Origin: Actinomycetes bacterium
GTDB lineage: Bacteria > Actinomycetota > Actinomycetes > Actinomycetales > Cellulomonadaceae
Assembly: GCA_023462275.1 (NCBI GenBank)
Contig: JAEWYD010000175.1
Coordinates: 1 to 46,129 of the forward strand
Direction of reading: 5' to 3'
DNA: 46,129 bases
Under the pieces are notes generated by a model. It was not told the DNA's origin, ran no database searches, and saw only the letters and a list, made by a program, of their open reading frames with translations. This document shows positions 6,356 through 13,209 of this stretch, one piece after another. Within the stretch, counting starts at the first letter, position 1. Every line of letters begins with the position of its first letter. A program made the translations under genes and the position numbers.

Positions 6356-7915
6356 TCAGAGCCGGCGGATGGCGAGCAGGCACGCGTCGTCGGCCAGGCG
6401 ACCGGACAGGCACTGCCGGATGACCCGGTCCGCGACCTCGTCCACGGGGTCGTCCGGCGACGCGGCCAGCGCCGCCGCCACCCGCGCCGTGCCCTCGCTG
6501 ATCGCCTCGCCGCGGCGCTCCACGAGGCCGTCGGTGAAGAGGACGAGCGTGGCACCGGGCTCAAGCACGACGCGTGCGCAGGAGTAGTCGGCGCCGGGCG
6601 CGTAGCCGAGCAGGCGGCCCTGCGCCCGGTCCAGCACGCTCACCTCCCCGGCCGCGTCGCACAGCAGCGGGTGGGGGTGGCCGGCCGACGAGTAGGCCAC
6701 CTCGCCGGTGGCCGGGTCCAGGCGCAGCAGCACCGCCGTCGCGAAGCCCTCCATCCCCGTGCGGCACAGCAGCGTGTTGAGCTGGTCCAGCACCTGGCCG
6801 GGGTCGTGGCCCTCCGAGGCGTAGGCGCGGGTGGCGCCGCTCGACTGCGCCATCAGGCCGATCGCCTCGATCCCGTGCCCGACGACGTCACCCACGATCG
6901 CGACCAGCCGCCCGTCGGTCTCGACGAGGTCGTACCAGTCGCCGCCGAGCCCGACGACGCCGGCCGCCGGCAGGTAGCGGGCGGCGACGCGGTACCCGGG
7001 CACCTCCGGCAGCCGCGCGGGCAGGAGGCTGGTCTGCAGCTGCTCCAGCGCGGACTGCTGGGTCGACGACGTCCGCGCCAGCTCCTCCTGCAGGGCGCGG
7101 ACCTCGGTCTCGTCGCGCGCGATGGCCGCGACGCCGACGATCGGCCCGTTGGCGGTCCGCAGCGGGAAGAAGGACTCGACCCACGTGTGCACGTGGCCCG
7201 GGTCCGCGGGCGTGGTGCCGACGATCTCGACGTCGCGCAGGGGCTCCCCGGTCTCCAGGACGCCCCGCAGCACGGGCTCCGCCGTCTCCCGCAGGTCCGG
7301 CAGCAGGTCGAAGACCGGCACGCCCTCGTGGGCCTGGACCGAGTGCCCGTTCATCGCGGCGATCTCGCGGTTGACCCGGACGAAGCGCAGCTCGCGGTCG
7401 ATGAAGGCGAAGCCCACCGGGGCGTTCTCCAGGAGGCTGCTCACGATCGCGGCCTCCTCCCCCGCCATGTGCCGGAGCCGCTCGTCCGTGGAGAGGTCGA
7501 CGACGACGGCGACCCAGCGCATCGGTTCCCAGTCCCAGGCGCTGATGGCGATGAGGGCGGGCACGCGGGTGCCGTCGGGGCGGAGGAGCTCGCGGGCCAT
7601 CACGGTGGCGCCGTCGCGGCGCAGGCTGTCGACGGCGGCCGCGTCGCGGTCCGGGGCGGCGACCACGAGGTCGGCCCACGCCACCCCGGCGGCGAGGTCG
7701 GCGGCGTCGCGCCCGAGGATCCGCAGGAGCTCCGCGTTCGCCTCGGTCACGGCCGCCCCCGTGCCGGTGCCGACCGCGAGGCCGGGCGCCGCGAGCAGGG
7801 CGTCCATCTGGCGGGCCCGGACGACGGTGGGGTTCGCCTCACACGTCGCGGGGGCGTCCGGAGCGCTGACGGACGGCGTCTCCGCGTCGCCGGTCACGTC
7901 GAGGCTCGTGTCCAC
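6356..7915 (-). CDS. PAS-domain SpoIIE/PP2C-type serine phosphatase
   Basis: The 519-aa protein has no membrane segment. Two PAS-like sensory domains come first (about residues 45-150 and 165-275; the second includes NAPVGFAFIDRELRFVRVNREI). A short coiled linker (LQEELARTSSTQQSALEQLQTSLLP) follows, then a C-terminal PPM/SpoIIE phosphatase. The metal-binding acids appear in GGDWYDLVE, GDVVGHG and ADDACLLAI. Such RsbU/RsbP-like enzymes dephosphorylate STAS antagonists in response to a signal sensed by PAS; the STAS protein at 4421 is a candidate substrate. The GTG at 7915 is my preferred start but lacks a strong ribosome site. The gene ends six bases before tRNA-Leu. Its upstream region carries 21-bp repeats. 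Confidence 0.88.
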   Translation of the reverse strand: MDTSLDVTGDAETPSVSAPDAPATCEANPTVVRARQMDALLAAPGLAVGTGTGAAVTEANAELLRILGRDAADLAAGVAWADLVVAAPDRDAAAVDSLRRDGATVMARELLRPDGTRVPALIAISAWDWEPMRWVAVVVDLSTDERLRHMAGEEAAIVSSLLENAPVGFAFIDRELRFVRVNREIAAMNGHSVQAHEGVPVFDLLPDLRETAEPVLRGVLETGEPLRDVEIVGTTPADPGHVHTWVESFFPLRTANGPIVGVAAIARDETEVRALQEELARTSSTQQSALEQLQTSLLPARLPEVPGYRVAARYLPAAGVVGLGGDWYDLVETDGRLVAIVGDVVGHGIEAIGLMAQSSGATRAYASEGHDPGQVLDQLNTLLCRTGMEGFATAVLLRLDPATGEVAYSSAGHPHPLLCDAAGEVSVLDRAQGRLLGYAPGADYSCARVVLEPGATLVLFTDGLVERRGEAISEGTARVAAALAASPDDPVDEVADRVIRQCLSGRLADDACLLAIRRL

Positions 7916-7961
7916 GTTCCGAGGCTCGCACGACGAACCCTCGGGGACCACCCGTCCGACG

Positions 7962-8024
7962 GGCGAGTCGTCCCGTCGGGTAGGTGAGTCCTCCCGTCGG
8001 GTAGTCGGGTCCTCCCGCGCGACG
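7962..8024 (-). repeat. 21-bp tandem repeat upstream of the PAS-phosphatase gene
   Basis: Two adjacent 21-bp units (7962-7982 and 7983-8003) match at 19 of 21 positions, and a decayed third unit follows to 8024. Each good unit contains the palindromic core CCCGTCGGG flanked by TA on the phosphatase side. A related core, CCCGTCCGACGGG, lies at 7951-7963. The array fills the gap between trxA and the phosphatase gene and lies outside any in-frame start. A period of two helical turns puts all cores on one DNA face, as expected for cooperative operators. Confidence 0.75.
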
Positions 8025-8043
8025 GGCCGTGCGGGACGGGCCG

Positions 8044-8439
8044 TCAGGCCTGTGCGCCGGAGGCTGCGGCCGCGCGCGCCGCGCGCTGCTCGGCGAGCTG
8101 GGCGCGGACGTCGTCCATGTCGAGGGCGCGCACGGCCGTGAGCACCTGCTCCAGCGACTGCGGGGGGAGCGCCCCGGCCTGGTTGAAGACGAGGATGCCG
8201 TCCCGGAACGCCATCAGGGTCGGGATCGAGCTGATCCCAGCGGCGGAGGCGAGGCCCTGCTCGGCGTCGGTGTCCACCTTCGCGTGGAGGACGTCCGGGT
8301 GGGCCTCGGCGGACGCCTCGAAGACGGGCGCGAACGCCCGGCACGGACCGCACCAGGCCGCCCAGAAGTCCACCAGGACGATCTCGTTCGTCGTGACTGC
8401 TTCTTCGAAGGTCGCCTCGGTCAGCGTGACGGTCGCCAT
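8044..8439 (-). CDS. trxA: Thioredoxin
   Basis: A 131-aa thioredoxin with the redox motif WCGPC (Cys30 and Cys33) in VLVDFWAAWCGPCRAFAPVF, the cis-Pro segment ISSIPTLMAF, and the conserved VDTD. It donates electrons to peroxiredoxins, ribonucleotide reductase and other disulfides in the cytosol; the nearby Bcp is a likely client. The C-terminus carries an extra Ala-rich, helical tail of about 25 residues (AQLAEQRAARAAAASGAQA) beyond the usual 105-aa fold. Start ATG 8439 with AGAGGA upstream. A sigma-R/sigma-H-type promoter precedes it, matching the known control of thioredoxin genes in Actinobacteria. Confidence 0.94.
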   Translation of the reverse strand: MATVTLTEATFEEAVTTNEIVLVDFWAAWCGPCRAFAPVFEASAEAHPDVLHAKVDTDAEQGLASAAGISSIPTLMAFRDGILVFNQAGALPPQSLEQVLTAVRALDMDDVRAQLAEQRAARAAAASGAQA

Positions 8440-8472
8440 GGGGTCCTCTCGGTCGGTGTCGCTCTGCACTTC

Positions 8473-8497
8473 AACACGACATAGACCGGGGTATTCC
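8473..8497 (-). promoter_or_regulatory. Sigma-R/sigma-H-type promoter of trxA
   Basis: On the minus strand GGAATA (8497-8492) is separated by 16 bases from GTT (8475-8473). This fits the disulfide-stress sigma factor consensus (GGAAT/A-N16-18-GTT) known upstream of thioredoxin genes in Streptomyces and Mycobacterium. The predicted start is about 25 nt before the trxA ATG, leaving room for its ribosome site. Confidence 0.6.
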
Positions 8498-8564
8498 CGT
8501 CTCGCCGACCCGCCAGGGACCCGGTCGGTGCCTCCGCCGCCGCCCGGGCCACGACGTGAGCCAA

Positions 8565-8570
8565 TAGGCT
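8565..8570 (+). promoter_or_regulatory. -10 box of the Nudix-like gene (leaderless promoter)
   Basis: TAGGCT with a 7-nt spacer to ATG 8578. No ribosome-binding site is present. Confidence 0.6.
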
Positions 8571-8577
8571 CGGACCC

Positions 8578-9135
8578 ATGACGGAGACCGCCGACTACCC
8601 GGAACGGCCCGAGCCACAGCCCGATGGCTGGCTGACCGACGCGGAGCTCACCGCTGTCCGGTCCCGCCTCCCGATGCTGTACGTGGACGCGGTGCCGGTG
8701 CGGGTCGACGAGTGCGGCGACGTCATCGCCGTCGGTCTGCTCCTCCGCGTCAACGGTGCGGGCATCATCACGCGCTCGCTCGTCTCGGGCCGCGTGATGT
8801 ACCACGAGCGGATCCGCGACGCGCTGCTTCGGCACCTGGAGAAGGACCTCGGCCCGGTGGCGCTGCCGCAGATCCCGCCCTCACCGCAGCCGTTCACGGT
8901 GGCGGAGTACCTGCCCACCGCCGGCGTCACGCCGTACCACGACCCGCGACAGCACGCGGTGTCGCTCGCGTTCGTCGTGCCGGTGGCCGGCGACTGCCAG
9001 CCCCAGCAGGACGCGCTCGAGCTGACGTGGATGGCGCCCGAGGAGGCATGCTCCGGCCCCGTCCAGCGCGAGATGAGCGACGGGCACGGGTACCTCCTGC
9101 GTCAGGCCATGGCGCACCTCGGCCGCATGCCCTGA
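8578..9135 (+). CDS. Nudix-like protein (DUF4916 type)
   Basis: The 185-aa protein looks like the actinobacterial Nudix-family group often labelled DUF4916. The region GRVMYHERIRDALLRHLEKDLGP aligns with the Nudix box, keeping the first Gly and Glu and the LG end, but the catalytic REUxEE core is changed (RHLEKD). It may therefore be inactive as a hydrolase or have unusual metal binding. The second half carries VAEYLPTAGVTPYHDPRQHAVSLAFVVPV. The start ATG 8578 follows TAGGCT (8565-8570) by seven bases, so it is probably leaderless. It is divergent from trxA and convergent with rdgB. Confidence 0.75.
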   Translation: MTETADYPERPEPQPDGWLTDAELTAVRSRLPMLYVDAVPVRVDECGDVIAVGLLLRVNGAGIITRSLVSGRVMYHERIRDALLRHLEKDLGPVALPQIPPSPQPFTVAEYLPTAGVTPYHDPRQHAVSLAFVVPVAGDCQPQQDALELTWMAPEEACSGPVQREMSDGHGYLLRQAMAHLGRMP

Positions 9136-9147
9136 CGGGTCAGCAGG

Positions 9148-9777
9148 TCAGCGGGCCAGCACGTCCGCGATGAACGGCGCGAGCGCGCGGAACGCCTCGC
9201 CGCGGTGCGAGATGGCGTTCTTCTCCTCCGGCGTCAGCTCCGCGCTGGTCAGCTCGGTGGTCGCACGCGCCGGCTGCCGGTCCGGCACGAGGATCGGGTC
9301 GTAGCCGAAGCCCGCGGTGCCGCGGGGCTCCGTCGTCAGCCGGCCGGGCATGGTCCCGGTCGTGACGCGCTCGACGCCGTCCGGCGTGACCAGGGCGGCC
9401 GCGCAGGCGAAGTGCGCGCGCCGGTCCTCCGGCCCGACGTCGGAGAGCTGGTCCAGGAGGAGGCGCAGGTTCGCGGCGTCGTCGCCGTGGCGGCCCGCCC
9501 AGCGTGCGCTGAAGACACCCGGGGCGCCGCCGAGCACGTCGACGCAGAGCCCGGAGTCGTCCGCGACCGCGGGCAGCCCGGTGTGCGCCGCGAGCGCCCG
9601 GGCCTTGAGCAGCGCGTTCGCCGCGAAGGTCACGCCCGTCTCCCGCACGTCGGGCGCGCCCACGTCGGCCGACGTGACCACGTCCTCCGCCGCCAGACCG
9701 GGCACGGCCGGCAGCACGATCGCCCGCAGCTCTCCCAGCTTGTGGCGGTTGTGCGTGGCCAGGACGAGGCGCGTCAC
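9148..9777 (-). CDS. rdgB: XTP/dITP pyrophosphatase (RdgB/HAM1)
   Basis: This enzyme removes inosine and xanthosine triphosphates from the nucleotide pool. The family signatures are complete: LVLATHNRHKLGEL at the N-terminus, ALLKARALA, the ADDSGLCVDVLGGAPGVFSARWAG block, GTAGFGYDPILVPD, and the C-terminal ELTPEEKNAISHRGEAFRAL. Length 209 aa is normal. The GTG start at 9777 overlaps the rph stop (GTGA), so the two are translationally coupled. This order (murI, MBL protein, rph, rdgB) is conserved in Mycobacterium. Confidence 0.96.
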   Translation of the reverse strand: MTRLVLATHNRHKLGELRAIVLPAVPGLAAEDVVTSADVGAPDVRETGVTFAANALLKARALAAHTGLPAVADDSGLCVDVLGGAPGVFSARWAGRHGDDAANLRLLLDQLSDVGPEDRRAHFACAAALVTPDGVERVTTGTMPGRLTTEPRGTAGFGYDPILVPDRQPARATTELTSAELTPEEKNAISHRGEAFRALAPFIADVLAR

Positions 9778-10529
9778 GCCTGCCCCAGGGCCTGCCGCTG
9801 CAGCTCGGCCAGCCGGGCGGTGCCGCCGAGTGCCAGGTCGAGCAGCACGTCCAGCTCGGCGCGGTCGAACGGCTCCTGCTCCGCGGTGCCCTGGACCTCC
9901 ACGAAGCGGCCGGAGCCCGTCACGACGACGTTCATGTCCGTGTCCGCACGCACGTCCTCGACGTACGGCAGGTCGAGCATCGGCGTCCCATCGATGATGC
10001 CCACGCTGACGGCGGCGACGGAGTCGCGCAGGACGACCCGGCCCTCCGGCACGATGCCGCGGCCCTTGGCCCACGCCACGGCGTCGGCGAGCGCCACGTA
10101 CGCGCCGGTGATCGCCGCGGTCCGGGTGCCGCCGTCGGCCTGGAGCACGTCGCAGTCGAGCACGATCGTGTTCTCCCCGAGTGCGGCCACGTCCGTGACA
10201 GCGCGCAGCGAGCGCCCGACGAGGCGCGAGATCTCGTGCGTGCGGCCCCCGATGCGGCCCTTGACGGACTCCCGCTCGCTGCGGGTGTTCGTGGCGCGCG
10301 GGAGCATCGCGTACTCGGCCGTCACCCAGCCCTGACCGGAGCCCTTCTTCCAGCGCGGCACGCCCTCCGTGAAGCTCGCCACGCAGAGCACGCGCGTGCG
10401 GCCGAACTCCACCAGCACGCTCCCCTCGGCGGCGTCGTGCCACCCGCGGGTGAGGGTGACGGGGCGGAGCTCGTCGGGACGGCGCCCGTCGGCGCGGAGC
10501 GGAGAGGACGGGGTGCTGGGGAGGGTCAC
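9774..10529 (-). CDS. rph: Ribonuclease PH
   Basis: RNase PH trims tRNA 3' ends phosphorolytically. The signatures are RADGRRPDELRPVTLTRGW, VLCVASFTEGVPRWKKGSGQGWVTAEYAMLPRAT, ESVKGRIGGRTHEISRLVGRSLRAV and LDCDVLQADGGTRTAAITGAYVAL; the C-terminal region GRFVEVQGTAE is complete. The size (251 aa) is usual. GTG 10529 is preceded by TACCCT with a 6-nt spacer, suggesting its own leaderless promoter, 67 bp after the MBL gene. Coupled to rdgB downstream. Confidence 0.96.
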   Translation of the reverse strand: MTLPSTPSSPLRADGRRPDELRPVTLTRGWHDAAEGSVLVEFGRTRVLCVASFTEGVPRWKKGSGQGWVTAEYAMLPRATNTRSERESVKGRIGGRTHEISRLVGRSLRAVTDVAALGENTIVLDCDVLQADGGTRTAAITGAYVALADAVAWAKGRGIVPEGRVVLRDSVAAVSVGIIDGTPMLDLPYVEDVRADTDMNVVVTGSGRFVEVQGTAEQEPFDRAELDVLLDLALGGTARLAELQRQALGQA

Positions 10530-10596
10530 GGGTCGAGGGTATCCGGCAGGTCCGACGCCCGAGCGCGCCCGGCGCGGCGTGGACGGGCCCCGCCGC

Positions 10597-11385
10597 CTAC
10601 AGCTCCAGCGCCATCCCCGGGTACGCCACGAGCACCGGCCCGCTGAAGACGGCCCTGGCCTCGGCGGCCGCGTCGTCGCGCTCGTTCCACGCGGGCACGT
10701 GCGTGAGGACCAACCGGCCCACGCCCCCGCGCTCGGCGGCCTCGCCCGCCCGGCGCCCCGTCAGGTGGATGCCGCGGACGACGTCACGCCCCTCGAGGAA
10801 GGACGCCTCCGACAGGAGCACCTCCGCCCCGCGGGCCAGGTCGTCCAGCCCGGGGCACTCGTCGGTGTCGCCCGTGTAGGCCAGGGTCACGATGCGGCCG
10901 GGGTCCTCCTCCGAGGGGCCGCTGACCCGCACGCCGTAGGCCGGGAGCGGGTGCTCGACGGCGACGGGCAGCACGCGCATCGGCCCGACCCGCACGGCGT
11001 TGCCGGGCTGCCAGGCGTGCACGGTGAGCTGCGCGCCCATGGACTCGCCCGCCTCCAGCCCGTACGCCTCCCCCAGCCGGGACGCCGTCCCGAAGGGCCC
11101 GTGCACCGGCAGGGGCCGGCGGCGCGTCGGCCCCGGGGCGTAGCGCAGGTAGACGTACAGCGAGGAGATGTCGGCCATGTGGTCCGGGTGCAGGTGGGAG
11201 AGCCCGACGGCGTCCAGGTCCACCGGGTCGATCCAGCGCTGCAGCGGCCCGAAGGCACCGTTGCCGAGGTCCAGGAGCAGGTTCCAGGTCCGCCCGGAGG
11301 AGTCGTCGCACTGGACGAGGTAGCAGGACGCCGCCGAGTCCGGGCCCGGGAAGGAGCCCGCGCAGCCGACGACGGTGACCCTCAT
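10597..11385 (-). CDS. Metallo-beta-lactamase-fold hydrolase, Rv1339-like (putative cAMP phosphodiesterase)
   Basis: The 262-aa protein has the metal-binding motif SHLHPDHMAD (His64, His66, Asp68, His69), a further GDT motif (LAYTGDTDEC) and a late LTHVPAW histidine, as in RNase Z-like hydrolases. Its ATG overlaps the murI stop (ATGA), and it is followed by rph and rdgB. That is the position held by Rv1339 in M. tuberculosis, reported as an atypical class II cAMP phosphodiesterase. Orthology is inferred from synteny and motifs, not from alignment. It lacks features needed to assign tRNase Z. Cytosolic. Confidence 0.85.
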   Translation of the reverse strand: MRVTVVGCAGSFPGPDSAASCYLVQCDDSSGRTWNLLLDLGNGAFGPLQRWIDPVDLDAVGLSHLHPDHMADISSLYVYLRYAPGPTRRRPLPVHGPFGTASRLGEAYGLEAGESMGAQLTVHAWQPGNAVRVGPMRVLPVAVEHPLPAYGVRVSGPSEEDPGRIVTLAYTGDTDECPGLDDLARGAEVLLSEASFLEGRDVVRGIHLTGRRAGEAAERGGVGRLVLTHVPAWNERDDAAAEARAVFSGPVLVAYPGMALEL

Positions 11386-12197
11386 CGCAGCGTCGCCGCC
11401 GGCTGGACGCTCGCGACCTCGGGGCCGAGGAACCGCCGGGCGAGCGTGGCGAACGACACGGGATCGCCCGTGGCGAGGAAGCGGTGCTCGGGCGGCCCGA
11501 GCTGCGGGTCCCGCTCGAGGCCGTGCGCCACGAGCGTCCGGTACACGTCCTTCGCCGTCTCCTCTGCGCTCGAGACCAGCGTCACGTCCTCACCCATGAC
11601 GTAGGAGATGACGCCGGTGAGCAGCGGGTAGTGCGTGCAGCCGAGCACGAGCGTGTCCACGCCCGCGGCCTTGACGGGCTCGAGCAGCCGCGTGGCCACC
11701 TCCAGGACGTGCGGGCCCGACGTCGTGCCCGCCTCGACGAGCTCGACGAACTCCGGGCAGACCTGCGAGGTGAGCTCGAGGTTCGGCGCCGCCGCGAAGG
11801 CGTCGTCGTAGGCGCGCGACTCGATGGTCGCCCGCGTGCCGATCACCCCGACCCGCCCCGTGCGCGTGGCGAGCACCGCCCGCCGCGCCGCGGGGAGGAC
11901 CACCTCCACGACCGGCAGGTGGCGTCGGTGCTCGTACCGCTCGCGCGCGTCGCGCAGCACGGCGGAGGACGCGCTGTTGCACGCGATGACGAGCATCTTC
12001 ACGCCGGCGTCCACCAGGTCGTCCATGACCTCGAGCGCGTGCGCCCGGATGGCGGCGAGCGGCTTCGGGCCGTACGGGGCGTTGGCCGTGTCGCCGATGT
12101 AGAGCACCGACTCCTGGGGCAGCTGGTCGATGATCGCGCGGGCGACCGTGAGGCCACCGACGCCGGAGTCGAAGATGCCGATCGGCGCGTCGTTCAC
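11382..12197 (-). CDS. murI: Glutamate racemase
   Basis: MurI makes D-glutamate for peptidoglycan. The hallmark segments are IGIFDSGVGGLTVARAI (Asp10 and Ser11), IGDTANAPYGPK, IACNSASSAVL with catalytic Cys73, and VLGCTHYPLL with the second catalytic Cys187. Length 271 aa is typical. The start GTG 12197 is seven bases downstream of a minus-strand TAGGCT (12210-12205), so the gene likely has its own leaderless transcript. That -10 box shares its TAG with the stop codon of the DUF2017 gene. Coupled to the MBL gene downstream. Confidence 0.96.
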   Translation of the reverse strand: MNDAPIGIFDSGVGGLTVARAIIDQLPQESVLYIGDTANAPYGPKPLAAIRAHALEVMDDLVDAGVKMLVIACNSASSAVLRDARERYEHRRHLPVVEVVLPAARRAVLATRTGRVGVIGTRATIESRAYDDAFAAAPNLELTSQVCPEFVELVEAGTTSGPHVLEVATRLLEPVKAAGVDTLVLGCTHYPLLTGVISYVMGEDVTLVSSAEETAKDVYRTLVAHGLERDPQLGPPEHRFLATGDPVSFATLARRFLGPEVASVQPAATLR

Positions 12198-12204
12198 GTT
12201 CGCG

Positions 12205-12210
12205 AGCCTA
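12205..12210 (-). promoter_or_regulatory. -10 box of murI (leaderless promoter)
   Basis: TAGGCT on the minus strand, 7 nt before GTG 12197. Its first three bases are the stop codon of the upstream DUF2017 gene. Confidence 0.6.
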
Positions 12211-12819
12211 GCCGGACCGGCCGTCAGGGTCGGCGTCGGGCCCCTCGTCGAGCGCGTCGAGGAGGCAGTCGACGAGCGTGGCCTGGAGCAGACCGAGCAG
12301 GTCGTAGACCGCCGCCAGGACGACGACGAAGGGCACGTCGTCGTCCTCGCGCTCCTCCGCCGCCACCAGCATCGCCTGCAGGGCCTCGGCGTCGGCGTCC
12401 GTGCGCAGCCCCAGCCGGTCCGCCACGACGAGCCGGACGTCGGTGAGCGCCGCCGCGACGGCCGGGGCGGCCTCGCGCGGCACCACCACGCGGTCGTCGT
12501 CGCCGGCCAGGGCGTCGCGCAGCCCGAGGAGCTGGGTGATCTTCGACGCGCGCAGGTCGGCCTCGGTGAACCGGCGGAACTCCGCGGCAACCTCCGGGTC
12601 CGCGCGGGACGCGTCCGGGAGCAGCCGCCGCACGGCCGGGTCGGTCGGCGGGGGCACGGGCGCCCCGCCCAGCGCGAACGGCCCGGCGTCGGCCGCCGCC
12701 GGCCCGCCGAGCAGCGTGACCACCTGGTCCACGACGCCGGCGAGCGCCTCCCGCTGGGGCGCGTCGAGGCGCGCGACGAATCCCGGGTCGTCCGGCCGGA
12801 ACCACCCCACGGCCGTCAC
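12208..12819 (-). CDS. DUF2017 family protein
   Basis: A 203-aa conserved actinobacterial protein that almost always follows clpS. GTG 12819 overlaps the clpS stop (GTGA). The product has N-terminal LDAPQREALAGVVDQVVTLLGG, a middle SRADPEVAAEFRRFTEADLRASKITQLLGLRDAL and a hydrophobic C-terminal helical part (FVVVLAAVYDLLGLLQATLVDCLLDALDEG). It has no enzyme motif or membrane segment that I can defend. The fixed linkage to clpS suggests a role in N-degron proteolysis or its regulation, which remains an inference. Confidence 0.85.
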   Translation of the reverse strand: MTAVGWFRPDDPGFVARLDAPQREALAGVVDQVVTLLGGPAAADAGPFALGGAPVPPPTDPAVRRLLPDASRADPEVAAEFRRFTEADLRASKITQLLGLRDALAGDDDRVVVPREAAPAVAAALTDVRLVVADRLGLRTDADAEALQAMLVAAEEREDDDVPFVVVLAAVYDLLGLLQATLVDCLLDALDEGPDADPDGRSG

Positions 12820-13106
12820 TCGGGGGTCCCGGACGGCTCGACGGTGGCCCACAGCCCGAAACCGTGCATGGCCTGCGTGTCCCTCTCCATCTGCTCCAGG
12901 GAGCCGCGGGAGACCGTCGCGCGGCCGAGCTCATGGACCTGCAGCATCAGCCGCTCCGCCGTCGTCGGGGGGTAGCCGAAGTAGCTACGGAACACCCAGG
13001 TGACGTACGTCATGAGGTTCACCGGGTCGTTCCACACGACGGTGGTCCACTCGCGCGCCGCCACGGGGGCGACGTCGACCTCCTCGACAGGGGCGGTCGC
13101 GCTCAC
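12816..13106 (-). CDS. clpS: ATP-dependent Clp protease adaptor ClpS
   Basis: ClpS binds proteins with bulky N-terminal residues and delivers them to the ClpA/ClpC-ClpP protease. The signature is TTVVWNDPVNLMTYVTWVF, with the Asn-Asp that contact the N-degron amine, followed by MLQVHELGRATVSRGSLEQMERD. The 96-aa length is typical. GTG 13106 follows TACAGT by seven bases on the minus strand (leaderless type). It is divergent from pncB, as in Mycobacterium. Confidence 0.95.
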   Translation of the reverse strand: MSATAPVEEVDVAPVAAREWTTVVWNDPVNLMTYVTWVFRSYFGYPPTTAERLMLQVHELGRATVSRGSLEQMERDTQAMHGFGLWATVEPSGTPE

Positions 13107-13113
13107 ACGCCCC

Positions 13114-13119
13114 ACTGTA
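13114..13119 (-). promoter_or_regulatory. -10 box of clpS (leaderless promoter)
   Basis: TACAGT on the minus strand with a 7-nt spacer to GTG 13106. Confidence 0.6.
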
Positions 13120-13137
13120 GGAGGTGGCCCGACGGCG

Positions 13138-13182
13138 GTGGGCGCCGCACGCGTCGTGCCTCCGTGGGCGCCGCACGCGTCG
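13138..13182. repeat. 19-bp direct repeat between clpS and pncB
   Basis: The 19-bp sequence GTGGGCGCCGCACGCGTCG occurs exactly twice, at 13138-13156 and 13164-13182, offset by 26 bp. Each copy contains the palindromes GGCGCC and ACGCGT. The second copy ends 15 bp before the pncB -10 box, covering its -35 region, so the pair is a candidate operator for NAD-related control. Confidence 0.7.
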
Positions 13183-13197
13183 CGCGCGGTTGCCCCG

Positions 13198-13203
13198 TAC
13201 CGT
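13198..13203 (+). promoter_or_regulatory. -10 box of pncB (leaderless promoter)
   Basis: TACCGT with a 6-nt spacer to ATG 13210; no ribosome site is present. Confidence 0.6.
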
Positions 13204-13209
13204 GAGCGC

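Noticed and set aside
7962..8024. CRISPR array
   Set aside because: Units are 21 bp and adjacent with no unique spacers and no cas genes.
7916..8353. Upstream extension of the PAS-phosphatase frame through the 21-bp repeats and into trxA
   Set aside because: It overlaps trxA on the same strand, contains no supported start and is arginine-rich without homology.
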